51,768 nucleotides of DNA from Desulfobacterales bacterium (GTDB lineage Bacteria > Desulfobacterota > Desulfobacteria > Desulfobacterales > JASJAZ01). Below the pieces are notes generated by a model. The model made no database searches and had not been told where the DNA came from. It saw only the letters and a program-made list of their open reading frames with translations. The stretch is taken from assembly GCA_030066785.1 (NCBI GenBank), contig JASJAZ010000007.1, positions 1 to 51,768 of the forward strand. The letters run 5' to 3'. The translations under genes and the position numbers were made by a program. This document shows, piece after piece, positions 7,246-16,236 of this stretch (positions are counted from its first letter, which is position 1; every line of letters begins with the position of its first letter).

Positions 7246-8778
7246 TTACGATTCGGCGGCGGCATGGGCTACGTGCTGCAAAATTGCTTCGCAAAGTCCG
7301 TCGATGGTGTAATCTTTAGCTTGGATTGCAACGTTAAACCCGAGTTTTTCTGCGGTTTCAGAAGTTATCGGACCGATACTCGCAACGCTGACACCATCCA
7401 TTAACGGATTGAATCTGTCAGAGGGAATGAGGGCTTTGAAATTTTTTACCGTCGAAGAACTGGTAAACGTCACCATATTTATCTGGCCGGTCTCCAGATG
7501 TTGAATGAGTTGCTCAGCATGACCCTCAACCGGATGGGTGTGATAAACAGCAATTTCGAGCACTTGTGCGCCCATTTTGCGTAACTCAACCGGTAGTACC
7601 GGGCGGGCTTCGGCGGCCCTGGGAAGCAGTATTTTGGTATCTTGTAGCGATTGATCTTTAAAAGCCTCAATAATGGATTCTGCCCGGAAAGTTTCAGGTA
7701 AGATATCACTGCACAGGCCATAGGAACGAAGCTTTGCAGCTGTTGCCGGACCAATCACCGCTGTCCGCAAATGCCCCAGCGCGCGCACATCCAAATTCTT
7801 TGCAAACAGGCGTTTAAAGAAAAACTCGACACCGTTGACACTGGTAAAGACTAACCAATCAAATTCTGAAAGCGTTCCGATGGCCTGGTCTAGTGGTGTC
7901 ATATCATCAGGGACCTTGATTTTAATCGTCGGATACTCCAGACATTCGGCACCGAGGGCAGACAGTCGTTGAATTAAATCACTGGCCTGGGCACGGGCGC
8001 GCGTCACCACAATTCGGCGGCCCAGCAAAGGCCGGTCTTCAAACCATCGCAAGGTATCGCGTAGCTGGACGACATCGCCCACCACGATGATCGCCGGTGC
8101 TTTTAATTGCGCTTTTTGCACTTGGGCCACTATGGATTTCAACGTACCGGTTACAGTTTGTTGTTTGGTGGTCGTGCCCCAACGGATCAAAGCAACCGGC
8201 GTATCCTCAGAACGGCCGTTTTGCGTGAGACGTTTTACGATAGAGGGTAAATTCTTAACCCCCATCAGAAAAACCAGTGTGCCGATGCCACCGGCAAGTG
8301 CTTTCCAGTCGATACTGGATGTCGGTTTGGTGGGATCTTCATGGCCGGTGATAATGGCGACTGTGGATGTGAAATTTCGGTGGGTGAGTGGTATACCAGC
8401 ATAGGCGGGTGCTGCAATGGCTGAGGTCACGCCCGGCACAATTTCAAAGGGAATGCCGGCCTGCTTTAAAATCTCAGCTTCTTCACCACCTCTTCCGAAA
8501 ATGAACGGATCACCACCTTTAAGGCGTGTTACCACATTGCCCTCTCTGGCCTTGGTCACAATAAGCTCGTTAATGCCTTCTTGTGAAAGGGTGTGATCCC
8601 CGCCCTTTTTGCCAACGTAAATGGTTTCCGATTTGCTGGACACATGTTTCAGCAGCGCCGGCGATGCGAGGTAGTCATAAATAATAACATCGGCGTTGGC
8701 AATGCACTGAAGGCCCTTGTGCGTAATCAAGTCGGGATCACCCGGCCCAGCACCTACCAGGAAAACTTTACAGGTCAT
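7246..8778 (-). CDS. cobA-hemD: Fused uroporphyrinogen-III methyltransferase / uroporphyrinogen-III synthase
   Basis: A 510-residue fusion. The N-terminal half (about 1-250) is a SUMT/CobA domain with VGAGPGDPDL, the GGDPFIFGRGGEE signature and PGVTSAIAAPAYAGIPLTHR, which methylates uroporphyrinogen III to precorrin-2. The C-terminal half (about 260-505) is a HemD domain (ALGHLRTAVIGPATA and FTSSSTVKNF segments) that cyclises hydroxymethylbilane. The product feeds siroheme, cobalamin and, in sulfate reducers, siroheme-derived haem. Start is the ATG at 8778, one base after the hemC stop, so the two are translated together; the upstream extension is inside hemC. Confidence 0.94.
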   Translation of the reverse strand: MTCKVFLVGAGPGDPDLITHKGLQCIANADVIIYDYLASPALLKHVSSKSETIYVGKKGGDHTLSQEGINELIVTKAREGNVVTRLKGGDPFIFGRGGEEAEILKQAGIPFEIVPGVTSAIAAPAYAGIPLTHRNFTSTVAIITGHEDPTKPTSSIDWKALAGGIGTLVFLMGVKNLPSIVKRLTQNGRSEDTPVALIRWGTTTKQQTVTGTLKSIVAQVQKAQLKAPAIIVVGDVVQLRDTLRWFEDRPLLGRRIVVTRARAQASDLIQRLSALGAECLEYPTIKIKVPDDMTPLDQAIGTLSEFDWLVFTSVNGVEFFFKRLFAKNLDVRALGHLRTAVIGPATAAKLRSYGLCSDILPETFRAESIIEAFKDQSLQDTKILLPRAAEARPVLPVELRKMGAQVLEIAVYHTHPVEGHAEQLIQHLETGQINMVTFTSSSTVKNFKALIPSDRFNPLMDGVSVASIGPITSETAEKLGFNVAIQAKDYTIDGLCEAILQHVAHAAAES

Positions 8779-8779
8779 T

Positions 8780-9715
8780 TTATTGAGATTCCATGGCGAA
8801 TAGTTTTTTGAGGATTTCAGATCCACCCCTTTTTAAAAGACGTTCGGCGAGATCCGTACCGATTTGCCGGTATGATGCGATCGGACCTCGTAATTCATCT
8901 TTAATAATGGTGGATCCATCCAAATCAGCGACGAGACCACACAGAGATAAATCCTGTTGATGAATGGTTCCCAAGGCTGCAATTGGTACCTGGCAGTTGC
9001 CTTCCAGATGTTCAAGAAAAGCCCTTTCACAGAGAACGATTTTTTTCGCATGGATGTCATTCAAAGGACTCAGCAGCGCATCGATTGCCGGATCGTTGGA
9101 ACGTGATTCAATACACAGCGCACCTTGACCAATCGCCGGCAACATAATGGATGGATCAATATATTCGCTGATTCGTTTCTCAAAACCAAGGCGCTTTACG
9201 CCGGCGGCTGCTAGTACGATGGCATCCAAGTTTTCGGTCTCAAGTTTACCAATACGCGTATCGAGATTGCCGCGCAACGGTACCACCTCAATATCAGGGC
9301 GAAAATGTTTTAACTGCGCTGCGCGTCGCAAACTGCTGGTTCCAATACGCGCATTGGTTCTCAGTTCTTTTAGGGTTGCACCCGTTCTGGAAATTAATAC
9401 ATCGCTGGTTGTTTCGCGTGTCGGGACTGCGCCGATGCAAAGTCCTTCCGGGATTTGAGCCGGCATGTCTTTCATGCTGTGAACAGCCAGATCAACATGA
9501 CCATCCAGTAACGCTTGCTCAATTTCTTTTACAAATAAACCTTTGCCACCGACTTGAGCCAAAGGTACATCAAGGATTTTATCACCCTTGGTTTTAATAA
9601 TTTCCAAATCGACCGTCAGTGATGGATGGTGTTGCTGAAGGGCGGTTTTGACCCACTGGGCCTGCCAAAGGGCCAATTGGCTGCCGCGGGTTCCGATGGT
9701 AATGCTAGGTTGCAT
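8780..9715 (-). CDS. hemC: Porphobilinogen deaminase (hydroxymethylbilane synthase)
   Basis: HemC polymerises four porphobilinogen units into hydroxymethylbilane. The 311-residue frame shows the TRGSQLALWQAQ start, KGLFVKEIEQALL, DLAVHSMKDMP, GTSSLRR and LPAIGQGAL segments; the dipyrromethane-carrying Cys is in LEGNCQVPIAA near residue 240. The start at 9715 is chosen because its ATG overlaps the fmdB stop by one base (TGATG on the coding strand) and family members begin just before the TRGS motif. It is followed immediately by the cobA-hemD fusion, whose HemD domain uses its product. Confidence 0.95.
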   Translation of the reverse strand: MQPSITIGTRGSQLALWQAQWVKTALQQHHPSLTVDLEIIKTKGDKILDVPLAQVGGKGLFVKEIEQALLDGHVDLAVHSMKDMPAQIPEGLCIGAVPTRETTSDVLISRTGATLKELRTNARIGTSSLRRAAQLKHFRPDIEVVPLRGNLDTRIGKLETENLDAIVLAAAGVKRLGFEKRISEYIDPSIMLPAIGQGALCIESRSNDPAIDALLSPLNDIHAKKIVLCERAFLEHLEGNCQVPIAALGTIHQQDLSLCGLVADLDGSTIIKDELRGPIASYRQIGTDLAERLLKRGGSEILKKLFAMESQ

Positions 9716-9942
9716 CAGTGCCCACATCCGGCACAGCTTGAAGCCGCACAACCACTGCAAGAAGAGGATGCAGCGGATTTTACTGTTTGGCCACCGTTAC
9801 CTTTGCTGACAAATCCACAGATGGACATTAAGCGCGATACTTTTTTGCTATTGCAATTCGGGCAATCGGGATTGTCGTTGCCTAAAACTAAATATTCAAA
9901 GTCACGATCGCACTTTTCACAGTGATATTCATAGATTGGCAT
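9715..9942 (-). CDS. FmdB-family zinc-ribbon protein
   Basis: A 75-residue protein starting MPIYEYHCEKCD, with a CxxC...CPNC zinc ribbon in the first 35 residues and a flexible Ser/Ala/Cys/Gly tail that ends in CSGCAASSCAGCGH. This is the typical form of FmdB/YfkA-like regulators in anaerobes; the family name comes from formamide/formate operon regulators but the biochemical role is unknown. The Cys-rich tail may bind an additional metal. It is the first gene of the hemC-cobA/hemD run and overlaps hemC by one base. AAGGAGCTAA-type sequence precedes the ATG. Confidence 0.85.
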   Translation of the reverse strand: MPIYEYHCEKCDRDFEYLVLGNDNPDCPNCNSKKVSRLMSICGFVSKGNGGQTVKSAASSSCSGCAASSCAGCGH

Positions 9943-10016
9943 GAATTAGCTCCTTGCGAGGGATGATGATCAGTTCAAGTCAAATTAATCACAAAACTGT
10001 TTTAATCAATGGGTTT

Positions 10017-10964
10017 TTATGGATTGATTTGATCGATCACACCGGCTGCGATGAGCGGTAGCATGATTTCATGGTGACCAATCAAATTAAAACCGTTTTT
10101 TCCCGCTGTAGGGCGATCAACCACATTGGTCAAGGTGCGATAATGTGGAATAAAATCCATATTAACCGTAGTTAACGCGCAAAGCGGGTGTCCCAAATTG
10201 CGCGCCAATGAGATGGCTTTCAAAAAAACTTCCGGCAAGATCACCGCCGATCCAATATTCATGTAGACGCCCTGCTCCAAGGTTGCAATAATGGCAGCAA
10301 ATGTGCGGAAATCCATATGACTGCTTTGACCCGCACAGCCGGCATCGAACTCCGGATGCATGTGAATCGTATCGGTGCCAATGGCAATGTGAACGGTTAC
10401 CGGAATACCTAGCTGGATACCGGCAGCCAAGATGCTATGCTGCGCATATGGCAATTTATATGTATGAATGGCTTTTCCCATTGCTTCGCCGAGGCCGATT
10501 TGATGTTCTGATGCTTGCCGGATTGCTTGACATATAAAATGCCCCGTTTCATGGGCCATGCCGAATGAGCCATTTTTAAGGGCGGCCTCCACATTTTCCG
10601 ATGTGCGACCCACCATGGCCAATTCGGTGTCGTGAATAATTCCGGCACCATTTAAGGCGATGGCATTGATGACACCGTGCTGCATCAGATCAATAATGAC
10701 CGGATTTAAGCCGACTTTAATGACATGCGCACCCATTGCCCATACAATCGTTTTGCTGTCTTGATAGGCTTTTACAAGCGCCCTGATGACAGCACGCATA
10801 TTTTTGCCGGCCAAAATGTCCGGTAATCCCGCGATAAAATCAGATAGAGAGCTGCCTGCTTGCCAAGCTTTGGCAAAATCATCGATACTCACCTTGCAAT
10901 TTCGATCAGCCAGGGGATGCGTTTTTAAGGCCTTCATATTTATTGGTTGAATAGTTTTTTTCAC
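10017..10964 (-). CDS. Conserved protein, deoxyhypusine synthase-like fold
   Basis: A 315-residue soluble protein whose glycine-rich segments (IVWAMGAHVIKVGLNP, NGAGIIHDTELAM, then an HxG...MHPEFDAG stretch near 198-210) suggest an NAD-binding Rossmann-like domain related to deoxyhypusine synthase-type proteins. Bacteria have no eIF5A, so a true deoxyhypusine synthase role is not expected; the reaction is unknown. It begins 5 nt after the gmhA stop and is likely cotranscribed, so a role in carbohydrate or cell-envelope metabolism is possible but only inferred. The fold assignment is from general pattern only. Confidence 0.6.
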   Translation of the reverse strand: MKKTIQPINMKALKTHPLADRNCKVSIDDFAKAWQAGSSLSDFIAGLPDILAGKNMRAVIRALVKAYQDSKTIVWAMGAHVIKVGLNPVIIDLMQHGVINAIALNGAGIIHDTELAMVGRTSENVEAALKNGSFGMAHETGHFICQAIRQASEHQIGLGEAMGKAIHTYKLPYAQHSILAAGIQLGIPVTVHIAIGTDTIHMHPEFDAGCAGQSSHMDFRTFAAIIATLEQGVYMNIGSAVILPEVFLKAISLARNLGHPLCALTTVNMDFIPHYRTLTNVVDRPTAGKNGFNLIGHHEIMLPLIAAGVIDQINP

Positions 10965-10969
10965 AAGTT

Positions 10970-11581
10970 TTATGTAAGGTTTTTTGAGTTTGTTGATTCC
11001 AAGTTAAGGCATTGATCGACTAATTCACATAATATGTGCCCCATGACAATATGCGCTTCCTGAATACGGGCGGTTTCATACGATTGCACCGGCAGCACTA
11101 AATCAGCATATCCGGACAACTCGCACCCTAAGGATCCTGTCATAGCGATCGTGAAAATTTGTAAGGCTTTGGCGGTCTGAACAGCTTTAACAACATTGCG
11201 TGAATTGCCGCTGGTACTGATACCAACGGCGATATCATTCGGGTGACCCAGGGCCGTGATCTGAGTGGCAAAAATATCGTTAAAGGAGGAATCGTTGCCG
11301 ATGCTGGTAATGACCGAAGTGTCTGTCGTCAGCGCAATCGCTGCTAATGGTGGATGCTTGATGCGGATCCGGTTAACAAATTCTGCCGCCATGTGCTGGG
11401 CATCAGCAGCGCTGCCGCCGTTTCCAAAGAGCATCATTTTTTGACCTGCAGCGATGCGCCGTGAAATGAATTGGGCAGCTCGTATTAACAGATCTGAATT
11501 GCGATGGATACAATCAGTGGTAATTTGAATATTTTTTTTCAGAATTTGATCAATAACCGCTTTCATAACGTGAACGCTCAA
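10970..11581 (-). CDS. gmhA: D-sedoheptulose 7-phosphate isomerase (GmhA/DiaA-like)
   Basis: A 203-residue SIS-domain protein. FGNGGSAADAQHMAAEFVNR (about residues 52-71) and STSGNSRNV (about 120-128) are the sugar-phosphate binding signatures of GmhA, which isomerises sedoheptulose 7-phosphate for ADP-heptose and lipopolysaccharide core synthesis. The DnaA-binding paralogue DiaA has a similar sequence, but in this lineage the heptose role is more likely. The other heptose genes (hldE, gmhB) are not in the window. It lies 5 nt upstream of the DHS-like gene. Confidence 0.88.
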   Translation of the reverse strand: MSVHVMKAVIDQILKKNIQITTDCIHRNSDLLIRAAQFISRRIAAGQKMMLFGNGGSAADAQHMAAEFVNRIRIKHPPLAAIALTTDTSVITSIGNDSSFNDIFATQITALGHPNDIAVGISTSGNSRNVVKAVQTAKALQIFTIAMTGSLGCELSGYADLVLPVQSYETARIQEAHIVMGHILCELVDQCLNLESTNSKNLT

Positions 11582-11643
11582 TGCACTATTTGCGATAATA
11601 GCGCTGCAGGTACTTAAATCGGTTGGAGATCGATGTCGCTTGT

Positions 11644-13005
11644 TTACGATGCTTTGGCGGTTTGATCAGCCTGAATTTTGGAAATGTAGGCGTTTGAATC
11701 ATAACCCAAATTTTGAGCGGTATTAAACGCATTTAGAGCGTCATCCAACTGATTTTGTTTGTAGTAAAGCTTGCCCAAACGAAAATGAAAGAGACCAACA
11801 TCGGGCGCAATATCAATGCTTTGGCGGCAGAATAGGGCGGCAATTTCCAGATTCTCACCTTGTTTTTCGAAAAGACAACCAAGTGCTGATAAAGCGGCGG
11901 CATCATTGGGATTGTATTTAACTGCATTCTTGTAGGCCTTAATGGCATCCTTTTCGCGTTCGGCGCAGGCGTGGCATTGACCCAGCAAACGATAGGCGAC
12001 TGCCGCCATTGGATTTAATTGTATGGCTTTTTCTAAAAATTCGGCCGCTTCATTATGGTGGCCCATTTCCAGATGTTGTTTTCCAATTTGAAAAGGTATT
12101 TCGAAAACGTCTTTGTCCAGGGAATACGCCTCAAGGAAAAGCTCAAGCGCTCTTTTGCTATTATTTTGTAGTAAATGTACCAGGCCGTTGTTGTAGATGG
12201 CCATGGTTTCTTTGGGGTCCAGTCGGCTTGACGTGGCAAATGCTTCCTGGGCTTTGGCAAGCTGCCCTAAAACCCCGTAGCATACGCCCAAACTGTTATG
12301 GACATTCACATTGAAAGGATCGAGTTGCAGCGCTGTTTTAAATTCCAAAATGGCCCCCTCGATATCGTCATTTTGGTAAAGCTTATCGCCGCTGATGTTC
12401 AGGCTTACGGCGTCAAAAACAACCACACTGCTTGGCTCGCAAAACTGGGCATGGTCCAGTGCTTTGCACGCATTCTGTAATACCAGTCGAGGTTCAAAAT
12501 CAATCTGGGGAAATTCGGCCACACCCGCTGAAAAGGAAAAACCGGTTGCAGCTAAAAAGTGCTTCTGAACATCTTTGACTGCCTGCAAAGCGGTGTCGGG
12601 GGGTTGATCGGGGGCGAAACAACCCAGGGTGTTTGCGTCACAAAACCCCCAGATTCCATTGATTTGGCCACACATTGCATCAATATGCTGGGCTAATTCT
12701 GAAAATATTGCCAACAGGGCTTGGGAGTTTGGGCAAGGATTGGCGTCATTCTGGGTGTCAATACGCAAAGCCACGGCACAAAACATATCACTGGCCCTGG
12801 TTCGTTGCAGGACACTTTCAGCAAATGGCTCTTTGCGTACCAGACATGAATTTGCAAAGGTCGTATCTTTCATTTGACGAGGAGAAGGCAACGCCACGGA
12901 CGGTCGCTGCCATCCCGGTTTATAACATCGCGTGTCAGGTTTAGAAAACAGGAACTCTTGGGATGAGCTTCGACTGCGATAGATTCGTTTGGGGGTAACC
13001 GTCAT
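11644..13005 (-). CDS. TPR protein with degenerate GGDEF-like N-terminal domain
   Basis: A 453-residue cytoplasmic protein. Residues about 75-205 look like a nucleotidyl-cyclase-type domain: a strand of form MFCAVALRID, a short turn, and FSFSAGVAEFPQIDF followed by a helix with CKALDHAQ, as in the second half of GGDEF domains; the GGDEF motif itself is replaced (GFCDANTLGCF), so diguanylate cyclase activity is unlikely. Residues about 215-445 are six or seven tetratricopeptide repeats (each about 34 residues, with LGxxY and A-x-x-A/Y-x-x-A patterns), implying protein binding. Its start overlaps the selA stop by 4 bp, so it is coupled to selA; functional connection is unknown. Confidence 0.75.
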   Translation of the reverse strand: MTVTPKRIYRSRSSSQEFLFSKPDTRCYKPGWQRPSVALPSPRQMKDTTFANSCLVRKEPFAESVLQRTRASDMFCAVALRIDTQNDANPCPNSQALLAIFSELAQHIDAMCGQINGIWGFCDANTLGCFAPDQPPDTALQAVKDVQKHFLAATGFSFSAGVAEFPQIDFEPRLVLQNACKALDHAQFCEPSSVVVFDAVSLNISGDKLYQNDDIEGAILEFKTALQLDPFNVNVHNSLGVCYGVLGQLAKAQEAFATSSRLDPKETMAIYNNGLVHLLQNNSKRALELFLEAYSLDKDVFEIPFQIGKQHLEMGHHNEAAEFLEKAIQLNPMAAVAYRLLGQCHACAEREKDAIKAYKNAVKYNPNDAAALSALGCLFEKQGENLEIAALFCRQSIDIAPDVGLFHFRLGKLYYKQNQLDDALNAFNTAQNLGYDSNAYISKIQADQTAKAS

Positions 13006-14429
13006 GGAACAATTTCCTGTAATAGTTTTTGAAACGCGGTTACAATCGTACTGATTTCATCTTCTTGCACGGTTCGAATATCCAATAGGAAAGAATCATC
13101 CTCTATTCGCCCGATGACAGGCGGATCGTACCGCCGCATCATTTTTTCAATGGCGTTGGCAGATATTTGGGCAACTTTAACCCGGATGCATGTGGTGGGT
13201 AGGTCCAATAACGGCAAACTGCCACCGCCGGATTTGGAAATACTCTCAACCCGTTCGACTTCGATCTTAGCAGTATCCATTTGCTTGAGAGCTTGATAAA
13301 GTTGATCCGCATTACGATCAATCATTGACTTGGGTTGCGTCAACAAGCGCAGTGTCGGAATTGAAGCAATGGCATCAGCAGGATCGCGATACAGCCGCAA
13401 TGTGCCTTCAAGGGCGGCTAGGGTCAGTTTGTCAATGCGTAGCGCACGCGCGATGGGATTTTGTTTGATGCGATCCAGCCAGTGCTTTTTGCCGACGATG
13501 ATGCCGGCCTGGGGTCCGCCTAGTAGTTTATCGCCGCTGAAGGTGACCACATCCGGACCTGCAGCGATAGAATCACGCACGGTTGGTTCTTTCATCAAGC
13601 CATACTGCGAAAAGTCAATGAACGTGCCGCTGCCTAAATCTTCCATTACCGGAATTTGTCGGCGATTTCCCAAAGCGACTAACTCTTTTAAGGGTACCTC
13701 GGCCGTAAAGCCCACCACACTATAGTTGCTGCGATGCACCTTGAGCAGCAACGCGGTGTCGGATTCGATGGCGTTCTCGTAGTCCCGTAAATGAGTGCGG
13801 TTGGTTGTTCCGACTTCCCTAAGGATGCCGCCGCTTTTGGCCATAACATCCGGTACACGAAAAGACCCACCAATTTCCACCAACTCACCGCGGGACACGA
13901 TCACCTTGCGGTCCCTTGCTATGGTTTCGAGCGACAATAAAACGGCGCCGGCATTATTATTTACCGCCAGAGCGGCTTCGGCACCGGTCAATTCGCATAA
14001 TAATCCCTCAACGCTACTATAGCGTGATCCGCGTTTGCCTTTGGCCAAATCGTACTCCAAATTGGAATAGCGCCGAGCAATCATGGCAAGATTTTCAACA
14101 ACCTTATCGGCCAGCAGCGAACGGCCCAAATTAGTGTGGACCACAATGCCGGTGGCGTTAATGACACGCCGCAAATTCGGGGTCATATCGGAAGCAACTA
14201 AACGCTTGACTTCAGACAGCAGTGTCGTTTCGGCAAAGCTATCGCTTGATATGTTAGCGGGGGTTTTTAAAATTTGGTCGCGAAGATTGGCAACAACCAA
14301 ACGGATGGCATTTAATTTCACCGTATTGGGTACCGGGTCAAAATAGGAATCTTGCTTCAATAATTCCAATAAAAGGTCAACTCCTGGTATTTGTTTTAAT
14401 TGTGATTGTTGTTCAGCGCTTATTTGCAT
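13002..14429 (-). CDS. selA: L-seryl-tRNA(Sec) selenium transferase
   Basis: SelA is the PLP enzyme that converts seryl-tRNA(Sec) to selenocysteinyl-tRNA(Sec) with selenophosphate. The 475-residue frame shows RRVINATGIVVHTNLGR (about 87-103), SRGELVEIGGSFR (about 179-191), MEDLGSGTF and the PLP Lys K301 in FSGDKLLGG; length matches the family. Its presence shows the organism makes selenoproteins; selB, selD and tRNA-Sec are not in this window. It follows the CheD-HDOD gene (55 bp) and overlaps the TPR gene. The short gene with in-frame TGA at 39572-39751 is a candidate client. Confidence 0.95.
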   Translation of the reverse strand: MQISAEQQSQLKQIPGVDLLLELLKQDSYFDPVPNTVKLNAIRLVVANLRDQILKTPANISSDSFAETTLLSEVKRLVASDMTPNLRRVINATGIVVHTNLGRSLLADKVVENLAMIARRYSNLEYDLAKGKRGSRYSSVEGLLCELTGAEAALAVNNNAGAVLLSLETIARDRKVIVSRGELVEIGGSFRVPDVMAKSGGILREVGTTNRTHLRDYENAIESDTALLLKVHRSNYSVVGFTAEVPLKELVALGNRRQIPVMEDLGSGTFIDFSQYGLMKEPTVRDSIAAGPDVVTFSGDKLLGGPQAGIIVGKKHWLDRIKQNPIARALRIDKLTLAALEGTLRLYRDPADAIASIPTLRLLTQPKSMIDRNADQLYQALKQMDTAKIEVERVESISKSGGGSLPLLDLPTTCIRVKVAQISANAIEKMMRRYDPPVIGRIEDDSFLLDIRTVQEDEISTIVTAFQKLLQEIVP

Positions 14430-14484
14430 AGTGAAAGCCTGTTTTTAGCCAATGCCCTTTTCGGGTGGTTTTTGATGGTTCACA

Positions 14485-15834
14485 TCAGGTGGGCAATGGT
14501 TGGTCGGCCGTGGTTAATACATTTGATGGGATCAAGTCCACAATATCAACAAATTGACTTGATGATAGACCGATGGCTGCTAACCGACTGTTCAGCGCTT
14601 CGGTGTTTAAGCGCTCCACTTCCAGCCCCGCATGAAATCTGGACATCAGTAAATCCGCTAAGTAAACAATATGGGTCAAGGCCGAATTGATCGTACTTGT
14701 TTCCGGGCGGTGGTGGTGTTCGATGGTCTCAATGAGTATGTCAGGAAAAGACCAGTTTTGGCCCAATTCACAGCCGATGGTTGTGTGCGCTCTACCAAGT
14801 TCTTTGCGTTCAATTTCAATAAAATTATGCTGTTCTTCATGTAACGACCGGTAAAATAGCGGATAGGCGGATGCGATAAATTGATCTAACACGACTTTAC
14901 CGATGTCGTGCAATAGTCCGGCGGTGTATGCTAAACTGGGTGTGACACCTCCTGTCAATCGTGCTATTTTTTCTGACACAATGGCCGTTCCGATGGAGTG
15001 GTGGAAAATGCCGCCCTGGCACAGCGAATACCCTTTGCCCGACTGGTTGAAAAAATTTTTTATGGCTGCTGAAATAATTAATTTTATCAAAAGGTCTTGT
15101 CCCAGACGAACCAAGGCATTGTCAATCGAATCGATTTTGATTTGCCTGGCAAACATGGCTGAATTGCACAGTTGTAATGTCCTTGCACTGATAACCTGAT
15201 CTTTTTTTACTGTTTCGGCTATTTGGGTAATATCATATTCGTCTTGCTGGATAATTTGTAAAATTTTTAAGGCCACTTGGGGGATAGGCTGTAAATTTTG
15301 CAAGGCCTGTTCAATATTTTCAGGTGTCGGGGGCGGGGAAGTTTGGGCTGGTTCCAATTTATCAAAACCAGCAGGTTCAATGGCACACTGCCACGTCTGC
15401 ATATCCAGATTAAGGCAACAGGTGAAAAAACCGCCGGTTTCCGATTTTTCGATGGCAATGCCCGCATCGTTTAATGTCTTTTCAACGACCTCCGTGGTTC
15501 GTCCGCCAATATTTAAAGCTAAATCACGCTCATCTAATGGGCCAACCAATGCGCCGCCAGCAATGGTTGCCTGCATATTGGGTTTTGAAGCCCCAGCTTG
15601 ACATAGTGCTTCAATGAATAACGGCAATCCCGAAGATGCATAACGTTGCGGTTGAAACTGATCGCCTAAGCTCACCGGTTCCGGTAGCAACAGATGGATT
15701 AATCCGCCAACCTGAGCCTGTGCATCCACAATCGTCACACCAACGCAGGTGCCCAAATAAGCCTGCAATGTTAGGGCGGTTTGGGGTCCGATATGCCAAC
15801 TACCGGCGGCAATATGGTTTTTATTTTGGGGCAT
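14485..15834 (-). CDS. CheD-HDOD fusion protein
   Basis: A two-domain signalling protein. The N-terminal half resembles CheD, the chemoreceptor glutamine deamidase: LGTCVGVTIVDA carries the catalytic Cys and GGLIHLLLP the catalytic His, followed by the GGAL...NIGGRT segment. The C-terminal half is an HDOD domain (LQPIPQVALKILQII, then TLQLCNSAMF) whose GLLHDIGK motif keeps the HD pair. CheD usually acts in chemotaxis with CheC; HDOD proteins are signal outputs in motility or stress. Start at the ATG 15834 is preferred because it places the CheD core at the usual distance; upstream ATGs to 15963 are open but add unrelated sequence. It precedes selA. Confidence 0.78.
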   Translation of the reverse strand: MPQNKNHIAAGSWHIGPQTALTLQAYLGTCVGVTIVDAQAQVGGLIHLLLPEPVSLGDQFQPQRYASSGLPLFIEALCQAGASKPNMQATIAGGALVGPLDERDLALNIGGRTTEVVEKTLNDAGIAIEKSETGGFFTCCLNLDMQTWQCAIEPAGFDKLEPAQTSPPPTPENIEQALQNLQPIPQVALKILQIIQQDEYDITQIAETVKKDQVISARTLQLCNSAMFARQIKIDSIDNALVRLGQDLLIKLIISAAIKNFFNQSGKGYSLCQGGIFHHSIGTAIVSEKIARLTGGVTPSLAYTAGLLHDIGKVVLDQFIASAYPLFYRSLHEEQHNFIEIERKELGRAHTTIGCELGQNWSFPDILIETIEHHHRPETSTINSALTHIVYLADLLMSRFHAGLEVERLNTEALNSRLAAIGLSSSQFVDIVDLIPSNVLTTADQPLPT

Positions 15835-16236
15835 GGCCTTCAGAATAAAATAACCAACAAATTCATTAAGATAAACGATTTTATTAGCATTTAATGTGCT
15901 ATTATTCAACCACATAATCATTTTCTGCTCTACACTTGTACGACAATACATCGGGATATCCAAAAAAGATTGATTTCATTGAAAAAGGAGTGTTTGAATC
16001 GCTGACAGGAAGCAAGATGTGAGTTCATTATTTCATTGCAGTAGACAAATGATCGCAGAACAAGTAGCGTAGGCGGTAACTTTTGCAAAACCGGTTTACT
16101 ATCAATGCGAATGATGGGAAATAAACCTTCTGCATATTACCTTGTAGATGGTTTGGCCCCTGTTCCTGTTCAATCGGTTGTGATTGGCTTTCTCACGTCT
16201 AACCTCCGGCGCGAATATTTATAGGAAAATCAAAAC

